The notes under the pieces: generated by a model
Seen by the model: only the letters and a program-made list of their open reading frames with translations
The model's database searches: none
What the model was told of the DNA's origin: nothing
Shown here: positions 1-6,148 of the stretch, piece by piece
Layout of the letters: the number at the start of each line of letters is the position of its first letter
How positions within the stretch are numbered: position 1 is the stretch's first letter
Position numbers and translations under genes: made by a program
From: CAKUFA01 sp963646285
GTDB lineage: Bacteria; Bacillota; Clostridia; Christensenellales; Aristaeellaceae
DNA: 9,648 nucleotides
Reading direction: 5' to 3'
Assembly (NCBI GenBank): GCA_963646285.1
Contig: CAVIWF010000067.1
Span: 1-9,648, forward strand

Positions 1-200
1 GTTCGTTCGTGTAATGAAGCTTTTTCTGGCGAAAAAGCACGAAAATCGCCGCACAGGGGCTTCGCCCCGTTTGAACGCCCCGAAGGGGCTCGCCGATTTT
101 CGATTTAGAGTTGAAGGGCTTGCGAGCCCTCCAACGCCACCTAGGGTTTGTTGATGGTCTGAGCCTCCTGCAACCAGGAGACCCCCATGGCATTGATTCT
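1..200. repeat. Gene-free stretch with a cluster of inverted repeats, including a cloverleaf-like fold
   Basis: This is the region downstream of the CPBP protease gene, and no coding region is supported in it. It holds several stem-loops packed side by side. One is an 8-bp perfect stem with a 4-nt loop (19-26 / 31-38). A 9-bp perfect outer stem (40-48 / 94-102) encloses two 5-bp G+C hairpins, 56-68 and 77-89, each with a 3-nt loop, so the unit can fold as a three-way junction. An 11-bp stem with one mismatch follows (110-120 / 125-135); the mismatch becomes a G-U pair in minus-strand RNA. A bulged stem lies at 156-183. None is followed by a proper T-run on the minus strand, so this is not a textbook terminator for the operon that ends here. 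It could be a palindromic intergenic repeat or a structured 3' RNA end. The stems are seen directly; the function is unknown. Confidence 0.6.
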
Positions 201-1109
201 TTATTGTGCCCAGATGTCCGTAGGCTGGGCGTTGTGCTTCTTCCCCCAGAGGATGACCACGGCCATGACCGCAAGCATCACCAGCAGGCCGCACCAGGTA
301 CCCTCGATGCCGAAGGCGGTATGGTAGGCAAAGCCGTTGACAGCGGTGGTCTTGTCCAGGGTGAACACGGAGTAAGGCACCTCAATACCGCTGTTGGGCA
401 GGCCGAAGAGGATGTTCTGGGTAAAGTTCCAGGCAGCGTGGATGGCGGCGGCGCACCAGAAGCTATCGAAGTAGTACACCGTCAGGGACAGGAGGATGCC
501 CACCACGGCGTTATTCACCAGTGCCAGGGCTGTAACCCCGGGATTGGCCAGGTGCAGGGCGGAAAACAGCACCGAATTGCAGATAATGGCTACCCAGGGG
601 GAAGCGAAGTGGTGCCGCAGGTGCTGATAGATGAACCCCCGGCACACCACTTCCTCCGCAGAGGACTGGATGAACACCACTGCGAAAATCATTAGCAGAG
701 GCAGGGGCTGGAAGGTGTTATAGCTCAGGTGGATGCAGCCGGTAAGCGCCGCCACGCCGATGCACAGGGCGTTCATGCCGAAGCCCATCAGCAGACCCAG
801 GCCGAAGAACTTCCACGTATTGCCCTTTACCCTGGTGCCCAGGGTCTTATAAATGGGACGGTTCACGGGGATCAGGAGCGCCAGCAGCATCACTGCCCAG
901 GTGCCCCAGAAGGCCAGGTACAGTTCCGCCGTCTGCCACACAGGGCTGTTCCTCAACGTCTCGGAATACTTACCGGGAAGTGCGGCAGTTGCCCCCAAAA
1001 TGTCCCCCACACCCATGATGGCTATCGCAGCGACGATGATCAGCAGGAAGATGCCCGCTTTTTTCAGACCATTCACCACACCGGAAGGTTGTTTTGCCTG
1101 TTCGCTCAT
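201..1109 (-). CDS. CPBP-family intramembrane metalloprotease (CAAX/Abi type)
   Basis: This is a 302-residue polytopic membrane protein. It carries the three signatures of the CPBP (CAAX protease and bacteriocin-processing, Abi) family inside hydrophobic helices: EEVVCR with E152, E153 and R157; FxxxH with F182 and H186; and HxxxN with H224 and N228. These residues form the glutamate/histidine metal site of Rce1-like proteases. About seven or eight hydrophobic segments are visible, starting at residues 18-35. Bacterial members cleave peptides within the membrane or act in bacteriocin immunity; the substrate here cannot be told. The start was set at the ATG at 1109, which follows an AAGGAA purine stretch, although the spacing is short. 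A longer reading from a TTG at 1154 would run back into rpiB and has no better ribosome site. It lies 22 bp after rpiB as the last gene of the operon. Confidence 0.85.
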   Translation of the reverse strand: MSEQAKQPSGVVNGLKKAGIFLLIIVAAIAIMGVGDILGATAALPGKYSETLRNSPVWQTAELYLAFWGTWAVMLLALLIPVNRPIYKTLGTRVKGNTWKFFGLGLLMGFGMNALCIGVAALTGCIHLSYNTFQPLPLLMIFAVVFIQSSAEEVVCRGFIYQHLRHHFASPWVAIICNSVLFSALHLANPGVTALALVNNAVVGILLSLTVYYFDSFWCAAAIHAAWNFTQNILFGLPNSGIEVPYSVFTLDKTTAVNGFAYHTAFGIEGTWCGLLVMLAVMAVVILWGKKHNAQPTDIWAQ

Positions 1110-1131
1110 GGTTCCTTGCTCTCTTTCTTGA

Positions 1132-1578
1132 TTACAGCTCTTCCCCGTTTTCAATGGCGGTCAGGAGATCCACCCGGCGCTGGTGCCGTCCCCCTTCAAA
1201 CTCGGCGGTAAGCCAGTGGGTGGCGATCATCTTCGCCAGATCCACCCCCACCACCCGGGCGCCCATGGTCAGAATATTGCTGTTATTATGCCGCTTGCTC
1301 AGCTCGGCGGAATACACGTCCGAGCAGGTGCACACCCGGATGCCCTTTACCTTACTGGCGGCAATGCCGATGCCGATGCCCGTGCCGCAGATGAGGATGC
1401 CCCGGTCGCACTCCCCGTCAGCCACGGCCTTGGCGGCCCGGTAGCCGTAAACCGGGTAATCGCAGCTGGCGTGGTCGTAGGTGCCGAAGTCCTTATAGGT
1501 CAGGCCCATGCTATCCAGCAGGTGCTTCATTTCTTCCTTCAGTTCCAGTCCGGTATGGTCACAAGCCAGTGCGATCAT
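1132..1578 (-). CDS. rpiB: Ribose-5-phosphate isomerase B
   Basis: This 148-residue cytoplasmic enzyme interconverts ribose 5-phosphate and ribulose 5-phosphate in the non-oxidative pentose phosphate pathway. The length is right for the RpiB/LacAB family. It begins MIALACDHTG, with the phosphate/sugar-binding D7-H8. The active-site loop ICGTGIG has C64 (equivalent to the catalytic Cys of E. coli RpiB) and T66-G67. HNNSNILTMGARVVG has the conserved H97, and GGRHQRRVD (129-137) supplies basic residues at the dimer interface. It is therefore RpiB rather than a LacA/LacB galactose-6-phosphate isomerase, although sugar specificity cannot be proven by reading. An AAGGAG site lies 8 nt before the ATG. 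It is the middle gene of a three-gene operon, 36 bp after the holin-like gene and 22 bp before the CPBP gene. Confidence 0.95.
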   Translation of the reverse strand: MIALACDHTGLELKEEMKHLLDSMGLTYKDFGTYDHASCDYPVYGYRAAKAVADGECDRGILICGTGIGIGIAASKVKGIRVCTCSDVYSAELSKRHNNSNILTMGARVVGVDLAKMIATHWLTAEFEGGRHQRRVDLLTAIENGEEL

Positions 1579-1614
1579 GATCGTTTCTCCTTTTTCTTTG
1601 CAGCGTTTGTCGAA

Positions 1615-1971
1615 TCAATGTTTATGGCTGAACAGCAGCCGCATGATTCCCCGCAGGATGTTCACACAGAGGGCAACCCCCAGCGCCCACAGGAAGGATG
1701 CCACGGCAAACCCGCCGGGCATCAGGTACTGATCTGCCAGATAGGCGCACAGCTCCACCAGCACCGCATCCACCACCGTGCCGAAAAGCCCCAGGGTCAG
1801 GCAGCCCAGGGGCTTGGTCAGGAAGTGAAGGGGTGCGCGGAGGAGCAGGTTCACCACTGCAAGGCAGACCCCCACCATGACGGCATACTCCATGTTGGCG
1901 GCGGTGACCCCTTCCATGAAATAAACGCACAGGGGAATGGCGACAACCGTGGCCAGCAATTCTGCTACCAT
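1615..1971 (-). CDS. YvlD / phage-holin-4-like small four-helix membrane protein
   Basis: This is a 118-residue, almost wholly hydrophobic protein with four predicted membrane helices, near residues 3-18, 29-44, 57-78 and 89-112. The pattern 'VVNLLLR..LxFLTKPLGCLTLGLFG...VDAxLxxLxAYL' followed by a Gly/Phe-rich turn and a last helix is that of the family that includes B. subtilis YvlD (often labelled 'phage holin family protein'). Despite that label, this is a common chromosomal family with no shown lysis role; B. subtilis YvlD belongs to the cell-envelope stress regulon. The start is the ATG at 1971, with GGGAGG 6 nt upstream, directly behind a good promoter at 1999-2028. It is the first gene of the operon with rpiB and the CPBP protease. 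No phage genes surround it. Confidence 0.8.
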   Translation of the reverse strand: MVAELLATVVAIPLCVYFMEGVTAANMEYAVMVGVCLAVVNLLLRAPLHFLTKPLGCLTLGLFGTVVDAVLVELCAYLADQYLMPGGFAVASFLWALGVALCVNILRGIMRLLFSHKH

Positions 1972-1998
1972 CTTACACCTCCCGCAAAGTCTCCATCC

Positions 1999-2028
1999 AT
2001 TATAATACCAAGACGGAGCAAAAGTAAA
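1999..2028 (-). promoter_or_regulatory. Sigma-A-type promoter for the holin-like/rpiB/CPBP operon
   Basis: On the minus strand a perfect -10 box TATAAT (1999-2004) lies 18 bp after a TTTACT -35-like box (2023-2028). The predicted transcript start near 1992 leaves a leader of about 20 nt containing the GGGAGG ribosome site of the first gene. There is no room for a riboswitch or attenuator in this leader. Confidence 0.7.
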
Positions 2029-2260
2029 CGGAAATTTGCGGGAGGAGGCTTTTGTGTCAAAAGCGTCCGCAACCTCAATCGTCGCAAGCTACGCTTGCTC
2101 GTTTCGGTTGATGCGTTCGCGGCTGCTATACACGCCACTGGCGTGTAGCCGCTCACTTACCTCCCGCACCCTCCCGAAAACCATTTCGGGTTGGGTCAGA
2201 AAAATACTTTTCTCTTGTGAAATCACGAGGGCGCAGCTTAACAACGTTTCCTTTCCAGGT
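2029..2260. repeat. Gene-free gap rich in inverted repeats between trmO and the next operon
   Basis: No coding sequence is supported here. Stem-loops seen directly are: a 7-bp perfect stem with a 3-nt loop (2048-2054 / 2058-2064); a 6-bp GCAAGC/GCTTGC stem near 2083-2097, which sits inside a longer imperfect hairpin; a composite stem of 13 base pairs (2119-2124 with 2147-2152, and 2130-2136 with 2140-2146, with a 5-nt bulge); a 7-bp perfect stem with a 4-nt loop (2173-2179 / 2184-2190); and AGAAAA/TTTTCT (2198-2203 / 2208-2213). Close to trmO a weak bulged hairpin (2212-2229), followed on the minus strand by a T-run (about 2200-2203), may serve as a poor intrinsic terminator for trmO. The density of palindromes resembles the cluster at 1-183, but I see no long shared sequence. 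Confidence 0.55.
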
Positions 2261-2950
2261 TCATTGTCCTTCCTGAATGTCGGTGACCGTCAGGGTGTCT
2301 TCCCGGACAGTGAAGCGCACCTCCCACCTGCCATAGGGGAAGCCATACACCCGCTCCGGGTCATGCTGATAGGCGGGACGGGGATCCTGCCGAAGGGCTT
2401 CCAGAAGGGCAGGCCGCTTATCTTCCTCCACCTGCTCCAGCATTTCCGGGGCACATGTCACTTGCAGGTGATGCTCCTGTCTTTCCTGAGCGAAGCCCCC
2501 CAGAGCGTCAGGGTAGCTATCCGCATAGGGCAGGTAGGGTTTCACGTCCAGAATGGGGGTACCGTCCATCATGTCAGCACCAGTGACCACCAGCACCGTG
2601 CCATCGTGGGGAGTGATGCGGATTTCCTTCAGCTCTACGCAAGTAAGACCAATGGGATTAGGGCGGAAGGGAGAGCGGGTAGCGAAGACCCCCATGCGGG
2701 TATTGCCCCCCAGCCGGGGCGGGCGCACCGTGGGGGACCAGGTATCCCTTTGTGCCTGATGGAAGACCCACACCAGCCACAGCCGGCTGAACCCTTCCAG
2801 CCCCCGGAGAGCTTCCGCCGCCCGGTATTCCGGCTCGAAGACGATCAGGGACTGCAGGTCTTTCGCCAGTCCGCTTTGCCTTGGCAGGCCGAACTTGGTG
2901 GGGAAGTCATTGCGCACATGGGCGATGACCTTCATGTTCAGGGTTTCCAT
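2261..2950 (-). CDS. trmO: tRNA (adenine(37)-N6)-methyltransferase TrmO (TsaA/YaeB family)
   Basis: This 229-residue enzyme is expected to use S-adenosylmethionine to methylate the N6 of threonylcarbamoyl-adenosine at position 37 of threonine tRNA (t6A to m6t6A), which tunes decoding of ACN codons. Family hallmarks, from N to C: FGLPRQSGL (20-28), GLEGFSRLWLVWVFHQ (50-65), RPPRLGG (76-82), GVFATRSPFRPNPIG (87-101, the SAM-binding core), DGTPILDVKPYLPYADS (129-145), and a C-terminal DPRPAYQ...VYGFPYG block (189-207) also found in E. coli TrmO. The catalytic beta-barrel and the C-terminal domain are both complete. The start is the ATG at 2950, chosen because AGGAGG sits exactly 7 nt upstream. 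That ATG overlaps the stop of the upstream peptidase gene in a TGATG arrangement, so the two are probably translationally coupled. An alternative GTG at 2968 has weaker support. Confidence 0.95.
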   Translation of the reverse strand: METLNMKVIAHVRNDFPTKFGLPRQSGLAKDLQSLIVFEPEYRAAEALRGLEGFSRLWLVWVFHQAQRDTWSPTVRPPRLGGNTRMGVFATRSPFRPNPIGLTCVELKEIRITPHDGTVLVVTGADMMDGTPILDVKPYLPYADSYPDALGGFAQERQEHHLQVTCAPEMLEQVEEDKRPALLEALRQDPRPAYQHDPERVYGFPYGRWEVRFTVREDTLTVTDIQEGQ

Positions 2951-3879
2951 CAGGCGTCCTCCTGCCACAGTTTTGCCATGGATGCTGCCAGGAAGGTGAT
3001 GTTCTCCTCCCGAGCCTGCGTATCATGCCGGGTGTGGAGGCTGGGGATATAGTAGCCGATGCCCTTCTTCCGCTTGCATGCCATGATGCCAATGCCCAGC
3101 TTGAAGGTATGATCATCCCCACGAAGCATCCGCCCTGTGCTGCCCAGGTGCTGCACCCGGAAGCCTTCCCCATCCCGGAAGCCTTCCTTCAGCCGGGGGT
3201 AGAAGTCCGTTTTCTGCGCCAGGGGGGAAGCGATGGTGAAGAAGGTTTCCCCCACGCCGATGCCGTCGAAGTTCACCGTCAGCTGGGTATAGGCCGCCTG
3301 CACATGCTCCTTGGCGTAGTCCTTGGAGCCGCCGCAGCCCTGTTCCTTGTTATCAAAGAGGATGAAAGCCACCCGGGAGCGGCCGCTTTCCGGCAGCTGT
3401 GCCATGAGGGTCATGAGGGCGGCAAGGCCGGCAGTGTTATCGTTGCAGTTATGCTGATTGGCAGGGCCGTTTGCCATGAGGAAAAGAAGCCCCACATACA
3501 CGCACAGGAACATGGCGATGACCACCAGCCGCTTTACCGGCAGCAGGGCCGTCAACGCCGCTGCGCCGAAGGCGACAGCCAGCAGCACCAGCGTCACCCC
3601 CAGGGTGTACAGCAGGGACAGGGAAATATTCCTGGGGAACACAAGGCTGGGAAACAGCTTGTTGGTGGGGGTATCGTAGTGGGCGGTGTACACCACCTCC
3701 GCCTCGGCAGGAGAGCCGATGATCAGGTTGCGGCTGACGCTTTTCTTGCCCAGGGTTTCCGTGTGGGCGGTGTAGCCCATTTGTCCCGCCTGCTTCACTG
3801 CCCAGGAAAGGAATGCATCCTTTTGGGCACGGGTGCGCCGCACAGGGAATTGGTCGTTGATGGTTTGGAAAAAGGTCAT
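2950..3879 (-). CDS. M28-family zinc metallopeptidase homologue with an inserted transmembrane hairpin
   Basis: This is a 309-residue protein with the M28 (aminopeptidase Y/S-type) metal-ligand pattern: H67 and D69 in AHYDT, D147 in NCNDNTAG, E179 in FDNKEQG, D205 in NFDGIG, and H282 in LHTRHDT. Two hydrophobic helices (about 84-106 and 116-136) are inserted between the first and second ligands. There is no signal peptide, so the simplest topology puts the N-terminus and catalytic domain in the cytoplasm, anchored by a hairpin. In typical M28 enzymes the motif reads D-x-E-E-x-G, where the first Glu is the general base; here that position is K178, so activity may be altered or lost. Substrate unknown. 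AGGAGG lies 7 nt before the ATG. It is the first gene of a two-gene unit with trmO. I saw no convincing promoter in the 3893-3999 leader region. Confidence 0.85.
   Translation of the reverse strand: MTFFQTINDQFPVRRTRAQKDAFLSWAVKQAGQMGYTAHTETLGKKSVSRNLIIGSPAEAEVVYTAHYDTPTNKLFPSLVFPRNISLSLLYTLGVTLVLLAVAFGAAALTALLPVKRLVVIAMFLCVYVGLLFLMANGPANQHNCNDNTAGLAALMTLMAQLPESGRSRVAFILFDNKEQGCGGSKDYAKEHVQAAYTQLTVNFDGIGVGETFFTIASPLAQKTDFYPRLKEGFRDGEGFRVQHLGSTGRMLRGDDHTFKLGIGIMACKRKKGIGYYIPSLHTRHDTQAREENITFLAASMAKLWQEDA
2958..2963 (-). promoter_or_regulatory. Ribosome binding site that fixes the trmO start
   Basis: A perfect AGGAGG on the minus strand lies inside the last codons of the peptidase gene, 7 nt before the ATG at 2950. 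It decides between that ATG and the upstream GTG at 2968. Confidence 0.85.
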
Positions 3880-3999
3880 GCCATTGCCTCCTGATGATGA
3901 AATGAAGTAGGCGCCTGAGCGTTGGGTAAACCGCTTGTGTTGGTTTCTAAAAGCTTTTCATTGGAAGATTGTTGCATCCGAAGGAGCGGCGAAGGGGTG

Positions 4000-4024
4000 C
4001 AGGGGGCGACCGCAAAGCCCCCTG
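4000..4024. repeat. Second hairpin beside the thrC terminator
   Basis: An 8-bp perfect stem (4000-4007 / 4017-4024) encloses a 9-nt loop. On the minus strand it follows directly after the T-run of the thrC terminator, giving a hairpin/T-run/hairpin arrangement that may stabilise the transcript end or block leftover readthrough into the peptidase gene. The remaining gap from 3893 to 3999 holds only a short AAAAGCTTTT palindrome and no recognisable promoter. Confidence 0.55.
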
Positions 4025-4069
4025 AAAAAGAACCCCCTCCGCCTCATCTGTAGAATCAGCGGAGGGGGT
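4024..4069 (-). terminator. Intrinsic terminator of thrC
   Basis: An 11-bp perfect G+C-rich stem (4032-4042 / 4059-4069) with a 16-nt loop starts 6 nt after the thrC stop codon. It is followed on the minus strand by TTCTTTTTC. This is a classic rho-independent terminator. Confidence 0.85.
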
Positions 4070-4075
4070 CATCCT

Positions 4076-5572
4076 TCACTTCCCGAAAGCCTCGATCACA
4101 GCTTCCGCCATGCCTTCCTTTTCGCACACATTCGTATGCCGCACAGGCAGGGTCTTCAATTCCTGCACCTGCCGGGGCACGGGAATGCCAATCATCCTGG
4201 ACAGCTCCTCGGCGCAGGTAAAGGCATCCAGAGAGGCAACCGTTTCCTGCCCCTCCACCGCCGCCAGCACCGCCTCGGCAAACTTGTAGGGGCTGGCGGT
4301 AGACACCAGCACCGTCAGGGTATTGTCCCCGGTGGCCTTCCGGTACTGCCCCAGCACCTGGGATGCCACAGCCGTGTGGGTATCCATCAGGTAATGATCG
4401 TGGAAGAAGCGGCTGCGAATCTCCTCCGCCGTCTCCCGGTCATCCGCACAGCCGGAGGCAAACAGGCTCCGCATCCACTCCAGCCGCTGCTCCCCAACGG
4501 AGTAGCTGCCGCAGCCGGAAAGCTGCTCCATCCACACCTTCACCAGTGCACCGTCCCGGTCGGCAGCCTCGAACAGCAGCCGCTCCAGATTGGAGGATAC
4601 CAGAATGTCCATGCTGGGGGAGGTGGTCTTCACAAAGGTGCGGTGGGTGGAATAGATTCCCGTGTGGAAGAAGTCCGTCAGCACATTGTTCCGGTTGCTG
4701 GCGCAGATCAGCTTGCCGATGGGCAGCCCCATGTTCCGGGCATAATAGGCGGCAAGAATGTTGCCGAAGTTGCCCGTAGGCACGGCAAAGTTCACCTGCT
4801 CCCCGACAGACACAGCCCCCCGGCGGATCAGATCCGCATAGGCACTGAAGTAGTACACGATTTGGGGCACCAGGCGGCCGAAGTTGATGCTGTTGGCAGA
4901 GGAAAGCACCTTCCCCTTTGCGTCCATGGCCTCGGCAAATGCCTTGGAGGCGAAGAGCTGCTTCACTCCGGTCTGGGCATCGTCAAAGTTGCCCTTCACG
5001 GCAATGACGTGGGTATTCTCCCCGCCGGTGGTGGTCATTTGCAGCTTCTGCACATTGCTGACCCCGTCCATGGGGTAGAACACGGTGCAGCTGGTGCCGG
5101 GCACATCCCGGAAGCCTTCCAGCGCCGCCTTCCCCGTATCCCCGCTGGTGGCGGTAAGGATGGCTATCTCCCGCTGCTCGTGATTCTTCTTTGCCGCCAG
5201 GGTTACCAGATGGGGCAGAAGCTGCAGCGCCATATCCTTAAAGGCCAGGGTAGGGCCATGGAACAGCTCCAGCACCCAGGTGGCATCATCCAGCTGATGC
5301 ACCGGGGCGATTTCCCTGCTGTCGAACTTATCCCCGTCATAGGCGGCGTGAACCGCCTGGGTGATTTCGGGAATGTCGTAGTCCTCCAGGAAAAGCTTCA
5401 GGATGCTCACCGCCCGCTGGCAGTAATCCATGCCTGCCATTTCCACCAGCTTTTCCTTGGAAACCTGAGGGAACATGGCCGGAACGAACAGCCCTCCGTC
5501 AGGGGCAATGCCCCGCAAAATGGCCTGAGAGGCAGTGACGCAATGCTGCCCTCGGGTGGAAAAGAAGGACAT
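4076..5572 (-). CDS. thrC: Threonine synthase
   Basis: This 498-residue cytoplasmic enzyme depends on pyridoxal phosphate and converts O-phospho-homoserine to threonine, the last step of threonine biosynthesis. It opens with the threonine-synthase N-terminal domain (MSFFSTRG..., GIAPDGGLFVP at 21-31). The PLP-binding lysine is K112 in LAFKDMA, ATSGDTG (141-147) is the conserved substrate loop, and PTGNFGN (265-271) binds the cofactor phosphate. The C-terminal LMDTHTAVA (395-403) and VLVSTASPYKF (421-431) blocks are also typical. Length and motifs match the fungal/E. coli-like long class, not the short plant/archaeal class. A GGAG site lies 9 nt before the ATG. No other threonine-pathway gene (hom, thrB) is in the window. 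A terminator sits only 48 bp upstream and no good promoter is visible, so expression control is unclear. Confidence 0.97.
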   Translation of the reverse strand: MSFFSTRGQHCVTASQAILRGIAPDGGLFVPAMFPQVSKEKLVEMAGMDYCQRAVSILKLFLEDYDIPEITQAVHAAYDGDKFDSREIAPVHQLDDATWVLELFHGPTLAFKDMALQLLPHLVTLAAKKNHEQREIAILTATSGDTGKAALEGFRDVPGTSCTVFYPMDGVSNVQKLQMTTTGGENTHVIAVKGNFDDAQTGVKQLFASKAFAEAMDAKGKVLSSANSINFGRLVPQIVYYFSAYADLIRRGAVSVGEQVNFAVPTGNFGNILAAYYARNMGLPIGKLICASNRNNVLTDFFHTGIYSTHRTFVKTTSPSMDILVSSNLERLLFEAADRDGALVKVWMEQLSGCGSYSVGEQRLEWMRSLFASGCADDRETAEEIRSRFFHDHYLMDTHTAVASQVLGQYRKATGDNTLTVLVSTASPYKFAEAVLAAVEGQETVASLDAFTCAEELSRMIGIPVPRQVQELKTLPVRHTNVCEKEGMAEAVIEAFGK

Positions 5573-5620
5573 AGGATCACACTCCGTTCATCGTATTCAG
5601 CCGCTCGATAGCTTGCGAAA

Positions 5621-5659
5621 GATAAAGAAAGGGAACGGCGGATATTCACCACCGTTCCC
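5621..5659 (-). terminator. Intrinsic terminator of the small P-loop gene
   Basis: An 11-bp stem with one G-U pair (5631-5641 / 5649-5659) and a 7-nt loop is followed on the minus strand by TTTCTTTATC (5630-5621). A five-T run also follows on the plus strand (5662-5666), so it could work in both directions, but no plus-strand gene needs it. Confidence 0.8.
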
Positions 5660-5698
5660 GGTTTTTCCAGGTCAATCCGCCAACAGACCGTCGCCTGC

Positions 5699-6109
5699 TT
5701 AGACCAGATAAGCCTTCATGAACTCAGGCAGGGTATCGGGATCGGCACTGACAGAAAGGATAAAGTCCACGTCGTGCTTCTGGCACAGCTCTTCCATGCC
5801 GGTGAACAGCCAGCCGGCGTCAGCCAGCTCGGTCTGGCACAGCTTCACGAAAGCATCCACGAAAATGGTGCCCACGTCGAAGTTCTGGCTCAGCATGCCG
5901 CACAGGAAGCCCAGGAACATTTCGGGGGTCTTCACGTGGTAGTCCGCAGCGTTGATGAAGCGAACCTTGTGGTCAATGTCGAACATATAGCGGTTATCGT
6001 CATCGATGAAAATGACATCATGGGCGGATTCCTTGGCAGCCTGATTGGTCATATCAATGAGCCGCTTGGTCTTTCCGGAACCCTTTTTTCCTGCAATGAT
6101 CTTAATCAT
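5699..6109 (-). CDS. Small uncharacterised P-loop NTPase
   Basis: This is a 136-residue soluble protein. It begins MIKIIAGKKGSGKTKRL, with a perfect Walker A motif GKKGSGKT (7-14; K13 and T14 would bind phosphate and magnesium). A likely Walker B strand TIFVD ends in D85, and a hydrophobic strand DFILSVS (115-121) may be the sensor strand. Acidic DDDNRYMFD (36-44) follows the second beta strand. There are no membrane helices, no DNA-binding motif and no second domain, so it is close to a minimal P-loop fold. Relatives in Firmicutes are often labelled 'twitching motility protein PilT' or 'ATP-binding protein', but PilT is much longer and that name is not supported. AAGGAGG lies 9 nt before the ATG. 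It has its own promoter and terminator, so it is transcribed alone. The true function is unknown to me. Confidence 0.8.
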   Translation of the reverse strand: MIKIIAGKKGSGKTKRLIDMTNQAAKESAHDVIFIDDDNRYMFDIDHKVRFINAADYHVKTPEMFLGFLCGMLSQNFDVGTIFVDAFVKLCQTELADAGWLFTGMEELCQKHDVDFILSVSADPDTLPEFMKAYLV

Positions 6110-6148
6110 GGGAAAACGCCTCCTTCGGAGAATCTATTCTCTGGTATC

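Noticed and set aside
19..183. A CRISPR array or tRNA in the stem-loop cluster
   Set aside because: There are no regularly spaced identical repeats, and the cloverleaf lacks an acceptor stem, T-loop motif and anticodon arm of tRNA size.
201..1109. A bacteriocin immunity system based on the CPBP (Abi) protein
   Set aside because: No bacteriocin precursor, ABC exporter or sensor kinase is found in the window. The family is too broad to infer this alone.
1615..1971. A phage holin, and therefore a prophage remnant
   Set aside because: The protein belongs to the chromosomal YvlD-like group that carries a holin name by similarity. There is no endolysin, integrase or structural phage gene nearby.
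1183..3052. Long plus-strand open frames (1183-2148 and 2036-3052) across rpiB, the holin-like gene, the gap and trmO
   Set aside because: They cross several real genes on the other strand, have biased low-quality translations and no ribosome sites.
3935..5611. A 558-codon open frame on the plus strand across thrC
   Set aside because: It lies antisense to an unmistakable threonine synthase. Its His/Gly/Pro-rich translation resembles no family, as expected for the mirror frame of a G+C-rich gene.
5573..5698. A riboswitch or threonine attenuator ahead of thrC
   Set aside because: No run of threonine/isoleucine codons in a leader ORF and no known riboswitch motif. The only structure is the terminator of the preceding gene.
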